Notes: generated from the sequence alone by a model not told the origin. DNA of 64,000 nt from Coenobita brevimanus (GCA_032717465.1 CM064653.1:40135907-40199906); one strand, 5' to 3'. Shown: positions 48,988 to 60,232, numbered from the stretch's first letter. A program made the numbers and translations.

Positions 48988-51857
48988 TGACAGAGCGGGG
49001 ATGCATGTCGAAGGATCCAGCGACACTCATAACGGACGACCATGTGAAGGCGGCGCTAAGGGCAGACAAAGGTGATGCCGCCCAGCTCTCCTCCTTCACC
49101 ACCTCCGTCTTTGCTGAGAAGGGTGACAACATGGCCACTGTTGTCACCAGGGTCCAGGTCCACTTCCAACAGGGAGGCCAACAGAACCAGGCATCTTATG
49201 TGGTCAAAATAAACCCGTGTCGAGATGATGCTCTGCCCGAGGAGATTAACCACATGTTATTTGAGAAGGAAATCGACTTCTACACCAAGATTGCCCCGGA
49301 ACTGAACTCTGTGCTGACTGCTGGGGGGCACGACGAAATTAGAGTGCCAAGGTTCGTCTACTCCTGTATGCAGCTCTTGAATGAGCTTATCTTCCTGGCA
49401 GACCTAAGGCCAAGGGGGTTTAAGATGTTTGACCGATATAAAGGACAGGATGAAGCACATGTGAAGTTGGTCATGCAGGAGCAGGCCAGATTGCACGCCT
49501 CCTCGTACGTCCTGCAGACAAGACTGCCCAACCGCAACCTCATAGACAAGTACCCTTCCCTCAAAAAGGACTGGTTGAACATGACCGGAGAAAAGAAAAA
49601 AACGTTCACCAACATGATGGCCGGGAGCTACAGCAATGCAGTAGTGATACTGAGGAAGATTGGGGGGTACGAGAAGGTAGCAAAGTGGATGGAGGAGAAC
49701 ACACAAAACTGTTTGGACACTGTGCTGAAGCAGATCACTCCTGTCCCACCCTTTGAAGTCCTGTGCCACGGTGACTGCTGGAACAATAACATGCTTTTCA
49801 GGTGGGTAGTCGGTCATGTGGAGCGTTTGTTTTTAGCTGATGAAGATCCCTAACCCATTTTGGCTAAGTTCTTGGCCAAGTGTTGCCAGATTGAAGCGTC
49901 GATTTGACAGGTAACCGAGGTGATTCATTCTTAACTTATAACTAAAGCGTATAACGTTTCACGCAACCACAACTTGGTATTAAAATTGTGGAAGTGGCCC
50001 AGTTCCTTCATGTTAAAGCAAATCGAGTTGAAGAGTGTGAGAGAGTTGCCTGAGTGATGATGTCGCCTTCCCACAAAACAATTACTATATATATATATAT
50101 ATATTATTGGTAATTATTGGGAGGAAACAGGCAATGAACAAGGTATTTCTCCAAGGCGGATAGAAAGCTGGTTGTAGAGAGAACTGAGGTTCCAATTTCA
50201 CTAGCTCTGAGAACTCTACTCCTGACCATCTTCCTTTGCTGACTTTTTTTCAGTGTTTCAGTAATAGCATACTAATATAAACGTATTTCTACAAGCATCT
50301 GCACCAGAATGCACGTATAACTAATCTTTCGTAATATAATGAGGATGGTAATGATAACAGTATATAATGTTAATAATTATAGTTAATAATAATTATAATA
50401 ATAATATTAATAATCATAATATGACAATTCAGCCTCCGAGTACCAAGAGAATGGGACCTCGAATGTCTCCCACCAGTTGTCATTATCCTGGTGATGGCCA
50501 CTTGAGATGAGCTGGTCCATTGTTTTACATTCTTCTGATTAATTATATATGCATTAAAGTATTTTTTCTCATTACTTAACAGCACCCCATGAATATCTTA
50601 TAGTACTTGACGGACTGGGCAGGGATCGTAAGGGTCGTATTCTCCTTGGGTAAGGAAGCTCCTAGGCGATTTATTGTTTTGAATATTGCGCCTTACTGTC
50701 CTCGTGTGTGTTACATAAATCCGTTTGATATCACTATCCTCTCCAGAAGGATATTAACCACCCATATCCAGAAATAAATTGTTAAAGGGGAGGTGTTATT
50801 AACCACCCAAATCCAAAAATAAATTGCAAAGGAGACCATCCACTCACTTGATGTAGAGCTGCTCTCAGGTGTCTGCCCTTTCCTCTCCTCCGTCCTTCTT
50901 TCCTTCCATCCTCTTCTGTCTTTCCTTCATTCTTTCCTCGTCCTTCTGCCTACGGGTGACTTTACACTCCCTCTTCTGTCTTTCGTTCCTTCATTCTTTC
51001 CTCTTCTTTCTGCCTGTGGGTGACTCTACACTGAGTGACAAGCCAAATGGTTTTCTGTACAACAGGAAACCATTTACTACGCTGGGTGGTAACCATATAA
51101 CCAAATTATGGCGCCTGGTGGTTTAGTGGGTAATTAAGGTGCTCCAATCGGATTGAGCCGATGAAGGTTTATATCCAAGGGGTTGTTGGGGTTTATTGCT
51201 CATGTGATGCCACCCAGGGATGAGAGGCTGGTCACTCTCTTCTTAAATGTCAGGACCATCTTGCCTGGCCCCGGGCTCCTACGCTCCTCATGGGGCGAAG
51301 TAGGTTTGGATGATGGATGGATATTATGAACCACCTCTATCCAAAAATAAGTTGCAAAGGAGATATTATGAACCACCTATATCCAAAAATAAATCGCAAA
51401 GGAGGTGTTAGGGAGCTGCCTCAACCGACGAGAATACGGGCCAAAGTCAGTAGCTACAGACGGGAAAAAAGTACATGTTACAGGACATGATTATATTTGA
51501 ACCATTCATTTCCAATCACAAGTTTCGTACAGTTACCTCTCTGATATTTTGACTAGTAGAGTAGCAAAATAAAACATATGAACATGATATGTTTGATCCT
51601 GTTATTAAATATTTTTAGCATTAATTGTTGATAGCAGATACTATAGTTTACGGGTATTACATTTATGTTCTAAAAAAAAAATAAGCTCGATGGACATAAC
51701 TTTAATGGCACAAATTATGAAATGTCTAGGAACGGAATTTTTTTTGCAATGATTTATCCTTTGGTCCCCCTCTCCCTCTTTTTAATTCTAATCACATTGG
51801 TTCGGATTCTTATCACTGGAACGAATTCGATGGATAAAGCATGGGGTTGAATGGGTT

Positions 51858-51901
<44 letters not shown>

Positions 51902-52521
51902 CGATCAGTTCCTTGGCCTCCAATTTTTAAAATTAATCCAAATCACAGTTATTCGAAGACTTAGCAGCAGAAAGAACTGAGTTGATAAAGCATGGAGTTG
52001 AAAGGGCTTAAATGTATCAGTTTGTAAATGCTGACTTATTGTGCTTCCCACTATAAAGGTACAATGACGACGGCACACCAGCTGAAGTTATGCTGCTCGA
52101 TCACCAGATAACACGTGTTGCCTCCCCCGCCACGGACCTCAACTACTACTTCTTCACCAGCGTGTCGTCAGATGTCAGGAGGCCAAATCTGGAGTCATTC
52201 CTGACCTGCTACTACAGCACCTTCAGCAGCATCATCCAGGCGGGTGGAGCGGAGATTCCGTTTAGTATGTCGGAGCTCCGGCAGGAGTTCCGGGATAAGA
52301 TGCTGTACGGCCTTATGTTTGCCGTGATAGCATTTCCGTTCATAATGATCGATCCTGCAGGAACCCCCAGCGCTGAGGATATAATGGGCAAGGATGCCAG
52401 AGAGAAACTGGAGACCTGGCGGGAGCAGCACATCACGGATGACACACTGAAGAGCCCTCTGATGCGAACGCGCTTCTTGGATACACTAGATGACATGGTG
52501 GAGGCCGGGGTTATAAGCTAG
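48988..52521 (+). CDS. EcKinase / CHK-like kinase, gene 4 (diverged, FLAD variant)
   Basis: Exon 1 is 48988-49801 (donor GTGGGT) and exon 2 is 52059-52521 (acceptor CTATAAAG), with the same lengths and phase as A-C; the prediction is 425 aa. Landmarks KGDN, Lys74, HGDCWNNN (261-268) and Asp286 in LLDHQ are kept. The normally acidic hinge FLEDL is FLADL (Glu138 to Ala), an unusual change at a conserved place. Residue 25 is Arg where A-C have Met. An internal start there is therefore not shared, which supports the split ATG before TERG. The intron is 2.26 kb, enlarged by a 43-bp minisatellite and a SINE. The frame is open throughout. It is diverged from A-C across the whole length. Substrate unknown. 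Confidence 0.87.
50754..51410. repeat. Intronic 40-43-bp minisatellite split by a SINE
   Basis: Four copies of a unit like TTAACCACCCATATCC followed by AAAAATAAATTGCAAAGGAG lie in the gene 4 intron: two at about 50754-50834 and two at about 51325-51410. A SINE (50835-51322) has landed between copies 2 and 3. Confidence 0.75.
50835..51322 (+). mobile_element. tRNA-like SINE, long form, in the gene 4 intron
   Basis: Starts ACCATCCACTCACTTGATGT, runs through two pyrimidine-rich blocks, then the A-box-like TGGTTTAGTGG and a GATGGATGG end. It is longer at the 5' side than the copies in units A-C, which look 5'-truncated. Same family as 57266-57750. Confidence 0.65.
51861..51899. repeat. Poly-T tract near the end of the gene 4 intron
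   Basis: An uninterrupted run of about 39 T, perhaps the A tail of a minus-strand retroposon or simply an expanded homopolymer. Similar runs lie at about 53050-53085 and 54078-54113. Confidence 0.8.
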
Positions 52522-52578
52522 TGTGTATGCAGGCTTATATACTTTTGTTGAGTCTTGTGACATTGTACTCTTTTTCAC

Positions 52579-52770
52579 TAACTTGGCCTAAAATGGTCAC
52601 CTCACCCTCTTGAGTGCTGAGTTGTGACTAGAGATTAACAGTAGAAAATTGTGCTAGTCACAAAAAAGTGCCTTGGGAAGGATGTAGAGTCATAGAGCTA
52701 CTTTATTCTGTCACTGACCAATGTGAAATAAGCTGCTAAAGGACGAAATTCTAGGCCAAGTTAATGTAAA
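52579..52770. mobile_element. MITE with TAACTTGGCC ends, just downstream of gene 4
   Basis: Left end CTAACTTGGCCTAAAAT and complemented right end TTAACTTGGCCTAGAAT form an inverted repeat of about 17 bp around a non-coding core of about 160 bp. Related copies occur in both orientations at 53465-53662, 60928-61110, 61130-61312 and 61755-61948. A degenerate copy also sits in every unit near 6060-6230. The superfamily is not determined. Confidence 0.65.
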
Positions 52771-53049
52771 AGCAGTACAGACCATATTGCCCATTATACC
52801 AGCTTAGTGCTGACCTTGTTTCAAAGTTTCAACACTGGGCACATTCACAGCATGGTAGAGATGGGAGTTATAAGTCAGTATATCTGTAGTTTCTTGTATT
52901 TTCGTTGATTACTACAATATGGGATCCTTTTGTTCTGTTTTTGTACCATCATTCCTTAATTCCCTGAGCGACTTCTTTTTGGAACTTGCTCTTCCTGATT
53001 ACCTTTCTCCCCAGATTTCATCCCACAGCAATTCCAGTCAGACCACTGC

Positions 53050-53089
<40 letters not shown>

Positions 53090-53339
53090 AATGGAGAACA
53101 CCTGTTGCCTGTTGTATGAATTTTTTTCTACATTTAATTTGTTTTCCTTCTTTTGTTCATCTGTAAAAAAAAATCTAGCACCATACCCACTTGGTCCATC
53201 ACTGCACTGTCCTACTCATAACACCATATCACTGTCCCTTCCTGCACTCTTCATACACGTTCTAACACCATGTCGTCTTATTCTTAACACCACTCATATT
53301 CCTTTTGATCCACAAAATCAGGACATCAGGATTAGATTA

Positions 53340-53460
53340 GGGGCATGATTGGAGCACCAGCTGACAGACGATAGATATAAAGAAAAGTCCATCTGCCTAA
53401 ATTCACTTCTTGGACGCAGTGAATGGGTGGAGGCAGGGGTTGTATAAGCTATAGCCACTT
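53340..53460 (+). pseudogene. Relic of a kinase exon 2 end
   Basis: About 120 bp resembles the last part of exon 2 of gene 4: GGAGCACCAGCTGACAGACG against GGAGCAGCACATCACGGATG, then CACTTCTTGGACGC, GGTGGAGGCAGGGGTTGTAT and AAGCTATAG. It has no reading frame. A MITE follows, as it does after gene 4, so this looks like a worn copy of the 3' end of a former array member. Confidence 0.55.
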
Positions 53461-53464
53461 TTAC

Positions 53465-53662
53465 GCTAAGTTGACCTAAAATTGACATCTCTCCATCTTA
53501 AATTCTCAGTTGTAACAATGGATTAGCAAAAGAATATGATGCTAGTCATGAGGTGGTGCCATAGAATTGCTGAACAACTGTAGTATAGTCCTACTGTGCT
53601 GTCGGGCTATGAGAAATAAGCTCCAAAGGGACGAAAATGTGCACTAAGAGTAAAAGGAGTAG
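53465..53662. mobile_element. MITE of the TAACTTGGCC family, degenerate
   Basis: GCTAAGTTGACCTAAAATTG at the left and a poor right end. The core (ATGATGCTAGTCATGAGGTG) aligns with 52617-52690 and, inverted, with 6100-6230. Confidence 0.5.
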
Positions 53663-53785
53663 TCAGTCTGTAGCCTTTTGTAGTTTTGTTGATCGTTATA
53701 ACATTGGTTGGGTTTGTTCCGTCATGGTACCATCTTAATCATTTTACATGCTTATGGCTTGTTTTTATAGTTTATTTCTTGCTTT

Positions 53786-53950
53786 CTCCACACGATTTTA
53801 TTCAGCTTGGAAGAGGCCTCCGTAATATGATGAAGAAGTTAATGAATGTTATATCTGAAACCCTCCTGTTTGAAAAGCCTCCCCTACGCTGAGCAAAATC
53901 GTGCAATGGTAACGAAAATAAAGAAAGCGTCATGGGACTGAAGGGGTTAA
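53786..53950. mobile_element. piggyBac-like MITE (TTAA, CCCCTTCAGTCC family), partial
   Basis: Contains the family core ACGATTTTATTCAGCTTGG and ends GGACTGAAGGGG followed by TTAA (53947-53950). The left end is not clear. Another worn copy lies at about 54145-54235. The DNA between 53951 and 54500 is otherwise gene-free apart from a poly-T run, a CA microsatellite (54271-54300) and the relic at 54300. Confidence 0.55.
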
Positions 53951-54076
53951 CACGGTACCTTCTTGTGGCACTCAGCGCTTTTTCGGTCTGACTCAGAGTG
54001 CCGTCTCATCGTGCGTTCTCGTAGCCCTTTCACCACGAGGAAGCTTTATCTCACTTCCTTCTTGCTATTTACAAAC

Positions 54077-54113
<37 letters not shown>

Positions 54114-54266
54114 CAAACTAAAAGGTGTTACTTTAATGTGTATCTAACCCCTCCAGTTCGAAGACCCTCTTAAGCTGAGTAAATTCGTCTGAAGGTAGCA
54201 AGAACAGAGTGAAACGCACGTTCTCGGGGTGTAGGTGTTAATTGCTCTAACGCTGCTCCGTTTTAT

Positions 54267-54299
<33 letters not shown>

Positions 54300-54305
<6 letters not shown>

Positions 54306-54400
54306 AAAGCGATTCTTGGATGCCTTATGTTTGAGGCGGGGATTTTAAGCTTGTCTGTAACTTGTTGTACTGTTGTTGTTGATGATGATGTTTGTTTTAG
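54300..54400 (+). pseudogene. Relic of a kinase gene 3' end
   Basis: AAGCGATTCTTGGATGCC, AGGCGGGGATTTTAAGCTTG and TGTAACTTGTTGTAC align in order with the end of exon 2 and the first 3' bases of gene 4 (CGCTTCTTGGATAC, AGGCCGGGGTTATAAGCTAG). No frame; heavily decayed. Confidence 0.45.
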
Positions 54401-54509
54401 CTGCATAGTTTGTTGTTATTGTAAAGTTTTATGTTTTTTTATTCATTGTTATAACATACCATCATTTATTCTGTAATTGTACCGGCTGCTGTCATTTTTT
54501 AGTATTTAT

Positions 54510-55560
54510 ATCAAATTTGTTGTATGCTGATGATGCAGAACTACTTGCAAATACCGGACAAGAATTTGGTAGACTAGTGCAGAGTTCTGCTGATGTCTGT
54601 GAGCATCGTACCTTGAGAGTAAATGTAGAAAAGAGTGAAGTGATGGTTATTGCGAGAGAAGGTGACTCCCAGTGCAATGTTAGAGTGAGTGGAGAGAGAC
54701 TGGAATTGGTGAGACTTCAAATATCTGGGTACAGTGATAGAAGAGAGGAAAATGTGCAAAAGAATTGGAAAATAGTGTGACACAGGAAAGGAAAGTAGCT
54801 GGTGCAATGAAGGCCTTGATAAGAAACAGAGGCTTGAGTGTTGCAACTGCACGAGGCTTACGTGAAGAAGTGTTAGTGCCAACATAACATATGGATGTGA
54901 GACTATGGTGTGGCATGAAAATGAAAAGTCAGGAGTAAGAGCAGTGGAGATGGGATTGCTGAGGAATGTATATGGAGCACAGAGAGTGGATAGGATACGA
55001 AATAATGTGATTCGTGAAAGATGTGGAGTGAGGAAGTCTGTGGACACCAGAATCGAAGAGAGTGTACTGAGATGGTATGGTCATGTGGAGAGAATGGATA
55101 ACAATAGAATGGTGAAAAGGGTATATCTGAGCGACACTGAAGGAGGGAGTAGGCGAGGAGGCCAAGGAGAAGGTGGAAGGATATGGTGGATGAGTGTGAG
55201 GAAGAGAGGTATGGAAGTCGGTGAGGTTACGGAACTGACAAGAGATCGAGCTGGCTAGATGAACGTTGTGAGGAGAAACGCATAATCAGGGATTTGACAC
55301 CCCTTTTTAACGTGACAGCGTCCGGATTGACACTATCGGATACGGTTGTTTGAAGCTACAGAACGTGGTGAATGTTTTTGGCATACGAGATAGAGCCAGG
55401 ATTCCGGGAGCTTGAATGATGAGGGAATGGAAGCGTGGCCCATTGAACTGGACAAATTTGGCCTGTCTGGACATCGCTACTCCTCACCCTGCTCTAGGGT
55501 GGGAAAGGAGGTCCGGATGATGATGATGGTGGTGATATCATTTACTTGCATTAACTTCCA
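54510..55560 (+). mobile_element. RTE-like LINE fragment with a GATG tail
   Basis: Frames read LLYADDAELLANTGQEFGRL (the catalytic YADD), NVEKSEVMVIAREG, AGAMKALIRNRGLSVATARG, then EMGLLRNVYGAQRVDRIRNN, RWYGHVERMDNNRMVKRVY and a final RD/ELTRDRAG. This is the second half of an RT. Frameshifts near 54780 and 54890 inactivate it. A non-coding 3' end (about 55260-55515) finishes in GATGATGATGGTGGTG. Confidence 0.8.
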
Positions 55561-55629
55561 AAACATTGTCAACATCCCTTGGTTAACATTATACCCTCAG
55601 TAGTTATCACTGTTAACTCCTGTCCAGTG

Positions 55630-55631
<2 letters not shown>

Positions 55632-55704
<73 letters not shown>

Positions 55705-55745
55705 TATACTGTATATGCTGATATCCACAAGGAAAAGGAAATACG
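55632..55745. repeat. (AT)n microsatellite with ACAGTATACTGTATA end
   Basis: About 34 AT units, then ACAGTATACTGTATA, which is largely palindromic. The (AT)n array at 56672-56746 ends in nearly the same sequence (ACAGTATACTGTATA near 56753). The two arrays may be part of one dispersed repeat. 55750-56340 holds no gene. Confidence 0.8.
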
Positions 55746-56345
55746 ATATACCCCAAGCGCTTTCGTATATTCACGTATTCACATCATCAGGGGAGAGCAA
55801 AGTGAAGAAGTTGGAGTACACCTGTCATTTTTATGACAGGTGCAGTACACTTTGGCTTTTTATTATAGAACTGTGTTGTCTTGATGTACTGTCTTGTTAT
55901 ATCATTGTAATAAAACTGTCATCATATTCAGTTATAAATAATATCCAATCTTATCTGTTTTATTAACTGTTGTCAGTATGCTTTATTGTTTTATTATTAA
56001 ATGCCCTAAGGTAGTACTATAATGTTTTATTATTTTAACACACGGAATGCTACAGAGGGATGCCTTCACGTGGTGGCGTGCCTGGTTATACAAATTTCCC
56101 TTAACTAGGATACTTCTCTACCTTCAAAAGTAGGATGATGAACTGCTGGAGGAGGGGGAACTTAAGCAGGCGGTCCACTCGGTTCACGTTCAGATGATCC
56201 TGGGTTACTTCAACAACAGCTACTACTACTACTAGTGGGCAGGTTGCTTAACAGTCCCGTGTCCTGGTTCTCATTAACTGCTGTAACACAAAGCTGTCAT
56301 TATGCTGTACACTGACCCCTTCGCCCGACCAAACACTCACCCGGG

Positions 56346-56500
56346 GACACCAAGGAGAAAGTTGTGATGGGAGTAGCAGTTGACAAGATGAAGAAGAAAA
56401 CTCATCTGAAAGCGCCCCTTGGTTACAGTGGATGGCGCGGTTATAAGATAATTTGTTCATCTTCTTGTATTGTTGCTGATAATTAAAACATTTATAGTCT
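56346..56500 (+). pseudogene. Relic of a kinase exon 2 end
   Basis: GACACCAAGGAGAAAGTT, then CATCTGAAAGCGCCCCTTGG and GGCGCGGTTATAAG follow the order of gene A exon 2 (GACACCAAGGCGAAACTG, ATGCTGAAGAACCCCCTAG, GGCGGGGGTTATAG) with internal loss. The following TTCTTGTATTGTTGCTGAT resembles the 3' flank of the other relics. No frame. Confidence 0.45.
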
Positions 56501-56663
56501 TCGTTCAGTCCTTGTACCATTATACACCATACCCTCATGTTCTATAACTCTCACAATGCTGTACCGTTTTATTCTTAACACTATCCCGTTATACACTTTC
56601 GTGAGGTTTATTAGGTAGTTTCTCTTTACTTTCATGCTCACTTAACAAAAAAGACCGAAAAAA

Positions 56664-56671
<8 letters not shown>

Positions 56672-56748
<77 letters not shown>

Positions 56749-57080
56749 TGTACAGTATACTGTATATTACAAGGAATGTGTAACCAGTGATTTCATAAAA
56801 TCCCAAGGGAATTCGTGAAATGAGTTTAAATTAGGATAAGTTAAATAAGGTCAGTTTATTTTAGGCTACGGTTGGGTTAGACTGGGATAATCTAAGTTAA
56901 ATGTAGATTAGGTTAGGTTACATTAGTTAGATTAGGTTAGGTTAATTTAGCTGAATGCTACGGTAAGTTATGTTTAGCCCCGGGGTGGGCCACGAAGCCC
57001 GGAAGATTTTGGCCATACCTTGATACCCTGAAGGTTTCATGTTGATAAAACAAGCTGTTCATGAGATATAATGGAAACTG

Positions 57081-57113
<33 letters not shown>

Positions 57114-57161
57114 CGGACAAAAACATTATCGGTAAGCCTTGGTAAAGGCGGGCGATAACAC

Positions 57162-57247
<86 letters not shown>
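56672..57247. repeat. (AT)n arrays flanking a degenerate TTAGGT-rich tract
   Basis: (AT)n at 56672-56746 and about 57164-57247, with a CA run at 57083-57111. Between them, 56840-56960 has repeated GATTAGGTTAGGTTA-like words. TTAGG is the common arthropod telomere repeat, but here it is broken and short. No gene. Confidence 0.8.
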
Positions 57248-57248
<1 letters not shown>

Positions 57249-57265
57249 GGTAGGTGGGGGCGCTC

Positions 57266-57748
57266 ACCATCCACTCACTCGATGTAGTGCTCCTCTCGGG
57301 TGTCTGCCCTTTCCTTTCCATCCTTCATTCCTTCCTTTCTCTTCTGTCTTTCCTTCATTCTTTTCTTGTCCTTCTGCCTACGGGTGACTTTACACTCCCT
57401 CTTCTGTCTTTCTTTCCTTCATTCTTTTCTCTTCCTTCAGCCTGTGGGTGACTTTACGTTGAGTGACAAGCCAAATGGTTTCCTGTACACCAGGAAAGCA
57501 TTGACTACGCTCGGTGGTAACCATATAACCAGATTTTGGCGCCTAGTGGTTTTAGTGGGTAATTACTTGGCTCCAATCGGATTGAGCCGGTGAAGGTTTA
57601 CATCCAAGGGGTGGTTGAGGTTGATTGCTCATGTAATACTCGTACCACTCAGGGATGAGTGAGGCTGGTCACTCATCTTAAATGTCGGGACCAACTGCCT
57701 AGCCCCGGGCTCCTACGCTCCTCATTTGGCAGTGTAGGATTGGATGAT

Positions 57749-57750
<2 letters not shown>
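57266..57750 (+). mobile_element. tRNA-like SINE, long form
   Basis: Begins ACCATCCACTCACTCGATGT, has two pyrimidine-rich blocks and an A-box-like stretch (TGGTTTTAGTGG, one extra T). It ends GGATGATGG, running straight into a long (AT)n array (57750-57846). Same family as 50835-51322. Confidence 0.65.
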
Positions 57751-57836
<86 letters not shown>

Positions 57837-58206
57837 ATATATATATTTATTTATTTATTTATGGTATTTATAATTACTGGTTGATGATGATGGTGGTGGT
57901 GATGTACCTAACAAGGAAATAAGCCTGCTTTTTCTAAAGTACTTCCTATGTTGTATCACTGATGACACACTTAACAAAGAAAGCAGTATATTTCTTCTAA
58001 AATATTTCCCGTGTTACAGTGCTGATGAAGCACTAAACAAGGAGTGCAGTATATTTCTTCTTTTTGTATATTTGCTGTTGCAGTACTGAATATGTACTTG
58101 ACAACAAAAACAGTATGTTTATAATGCAAATTTCCTGGATCACAGTACTGATGATACAGTGAGCACTAAGTACAGAGTGTCATTTAAGATATTTCTTGTG
58201 TTGCAG

Positions 58207-59952
58207 TGGCCGCCCCTGGGGAATCTAAGGCACTGGATACAAGCAGCGTGATCAGTGATGCTCACGTGCGGGGGGTACTGAGGTCAGATAAGGGCGAGGA
58301 GGCTGAGCTGCTGACCTGGCACACACACGACTTCGCTGACAAGGGGGACAACTATGCCACCGTTGTCACCAGGCTCAACATTAACTACTCCCTCAATGGC
58401 CACCAGGACACCACCTCATGCATCGTGAAGATCAACCCACAAAGAGGTTTTTTTGCCGCATATCCGGGGTTTATTAGCACACTATTTAAGAAGGAGGCCG
58501 GATTTTACAGTGAATTAGCACAGGCTCTGTCATCTGAACTGAAGACCTGTGGTATGAGTGCACTGAGGATGCCCAAGTTCCTCTCATCAGACCTAGACAA
58601 TCCTCACGAGTTGGTGTTTCTTGAGGACTTAGCGCCTCGAGGGTTCCGGATGTATGACCGTAAGAAAGGCATGGACGTGGCACACACACTCCTGGTGGTA
58701 CAGGAACTGGCCAGGCTGCATGCCGCCTCACTCCTCCTGCAGGCAAAAACGCCTCAGGACTTGGCTGACAAACATCCTTTCCTTAAGCCAGACTGGACCA
58801 CTTTTGTGCCAAATAGAAGAGATTTTGTCAAAATTATGTTTGATGGCCACTTGGACATTTCATTAGAGGTAATGAAGATGGTTGGTGGGCACAAAAAGGC
58901 GGAAGAGTGGATGGCAAATGCTAAGGAAAACACGGCAGATGTGCTAGAGACGCTGTTATTGAGAAAATCGCCATTCGAAGTTCTGTGTCATGGGGACTGC
59001 TGGAACAACAATACTCTCTTCAGGTTCGTGACATATTGCTGTTATGTTCAAGCATGTGACCGATATAATTTTTATAGTTGTCAAAGGGCTTTCTTTAACG
59101 TCTGTCGGTGTCAGTGATATATGTTGCAATAAAATTCGTAACGTATGAATGTCCAGTTCTTCTGGTATTCAGTATATATATATCATCTGGTATTTATAGT
59201 TAACTTGAGCCTTGATATACAGTTCATGTACCCTACGGTTTTCTCAACTTCAAGGGCCGAGGGACTCTTAAGATGCTTGATAGATTCACTTGCTTCACCC
59301 AAAATAACAGGTTGCATACAAAAAATTAATTGCGTCATGACAGGGTGAGTAGTTCACGTAAGGCATAGGATGTAATGCTTTGTGATGACAATGATGATGA
59401 TAATAACGATGATGTCTCCTTACAGATGCAGTATCTCAAGTGATCCAGAGCTGATGCTTTGTGATGATACTGATCATGATAATATTATTTCTTTTTCTTG
59501 GCAGGTACAACAGCGCAGGTGAGCCCGAGGAGGTGATGCTGGTGGACCTTCAGGTGTGTCGAGTTGCCTCCCTAGCCACTGACTTGGCTTACCTGTTGTT
59601 CACCAGCCTCAGTGGTGACACCAGAATGACCAACCTCCACCACTTCCTCACCACCTACCACAATACCTTCTCAGCCGTACTGGAGGCAGCAGACATGGCC
59701 GTACCTTTCACCCTGCACGAGCTTACTCAGGAGTTCAAGGATAAGGAGGAATATGGTATACTCTTCGCCACAATGAGTATCTTTGTCATGCTTAGCGATA
59801 AGAGCGAAGTGCCTGATGTGGATAACATGAAGGAGGAGGACATACCCAAGATGATCGAGGAGGCCCGTCAGCAGACCATTGAGAAGATGAACAATAACAC
59901 TGTGTTTCGCTCCAGGTTCCTGGGTTTGTATGATTCCATGAAGGATGATTAG
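58207..59952 (+). CDS. EcKinase / CHK-like kinase, gene 5 (most diverged)
   Basis: Exon 1 is 58207-59023 (acceptor TTGCAG, donor GTTCGT) and exon 2 is 59505-59952 (acceptor TTGGCAG). The phase is the same as in the other genes; the prediction is 421 aa. If A|TG is split as proposed, the protein starts MAAPGESKALDT. Landmarks: KGDNYATVV, CIVKINPQ (ATP-site Lys), FKKEAGFY, FLEDLAPRGFRMYDRKKG, the catalytic loop HGDCWNNN (262-269), and the metal Asp in VDLQ where A-4 have LDHQ. It ends DSMKDD then TAG. The intron is only 481 bp. Upstream, 57901-58200 repeats a loose motif (CAGTACTGATGA with AGTATATTTCTTC) and holds no gene. An AATAAA lies 452 bp after the stop. It is probably an older paralogue with its own substrate preference (inference). 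Confidence 0.88.
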
Positions 59953-60232
59953 ACGGCTTGAAGTACGACTAGGATACATGGATGATGACTAGGAGAGCAT
60001 GGAGGATGACTAGGGGAGCATGGAGGATGACTAGGGGCTTGGAGGGCGACTAGGGGGCAGACAGGACGATTAGGATACTTGGAAGATGATTAGGGGACAT
60101 GGAGGATGAGTAGAATACATCGTGAATTGCTAGGGGCTGATACGTTGACTAGGAGGCATAGATTACGGTACTACAAGGGAGCATGGAGGATAACTGGGAT
60201 GCATGGAAAACGACTAGAGGGCATGGAGGATA
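59930..60232. repeat. Minisatellite built from the gene 5 stop-codon region
   Basis: About 15 imperfect units of 20-22 bp start at the last codons of gene 5 (CCATGAAGGATGATTAG) and run into the 3' UTR. The best units read CATGGAGGATGACTAGGGG (near 59998, 60019). Each therefore carries its own M-E-D-D-stop, and most units keep a TAG in the same place. The gene's real stop is the first one. Confidence 0.8.

Larger units (their letters stand above)
39510..52575. repeat. Diverged fourth unit
   Basis: Collinear with units A-C from 39510 to the end of gene 4, but clearly more diverged. It has its own insertions: 41026-43232, 43696-45305, 45532-46463, 47585-48308 and an intronic SINE. It lacks the hAT MITE and the upstream SINE. 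Homology with the other units stops shortly after the stop codon at 52521, where A-C carry LINE fragments. 39510-41025, 46464-47584 and 48309-48987 hold no gene. They hold microsatellites (40552-40578, 46867-46894, 47005-47023) and poly-T runs. Confidence 0.8.

Noticed and set aside
59930..60232. CRISPR-like array
   Set aside because: The repeats are contiguous with no unique spacers, degrade gradually and derive from the gene's own end; the genome is eukaryotic.
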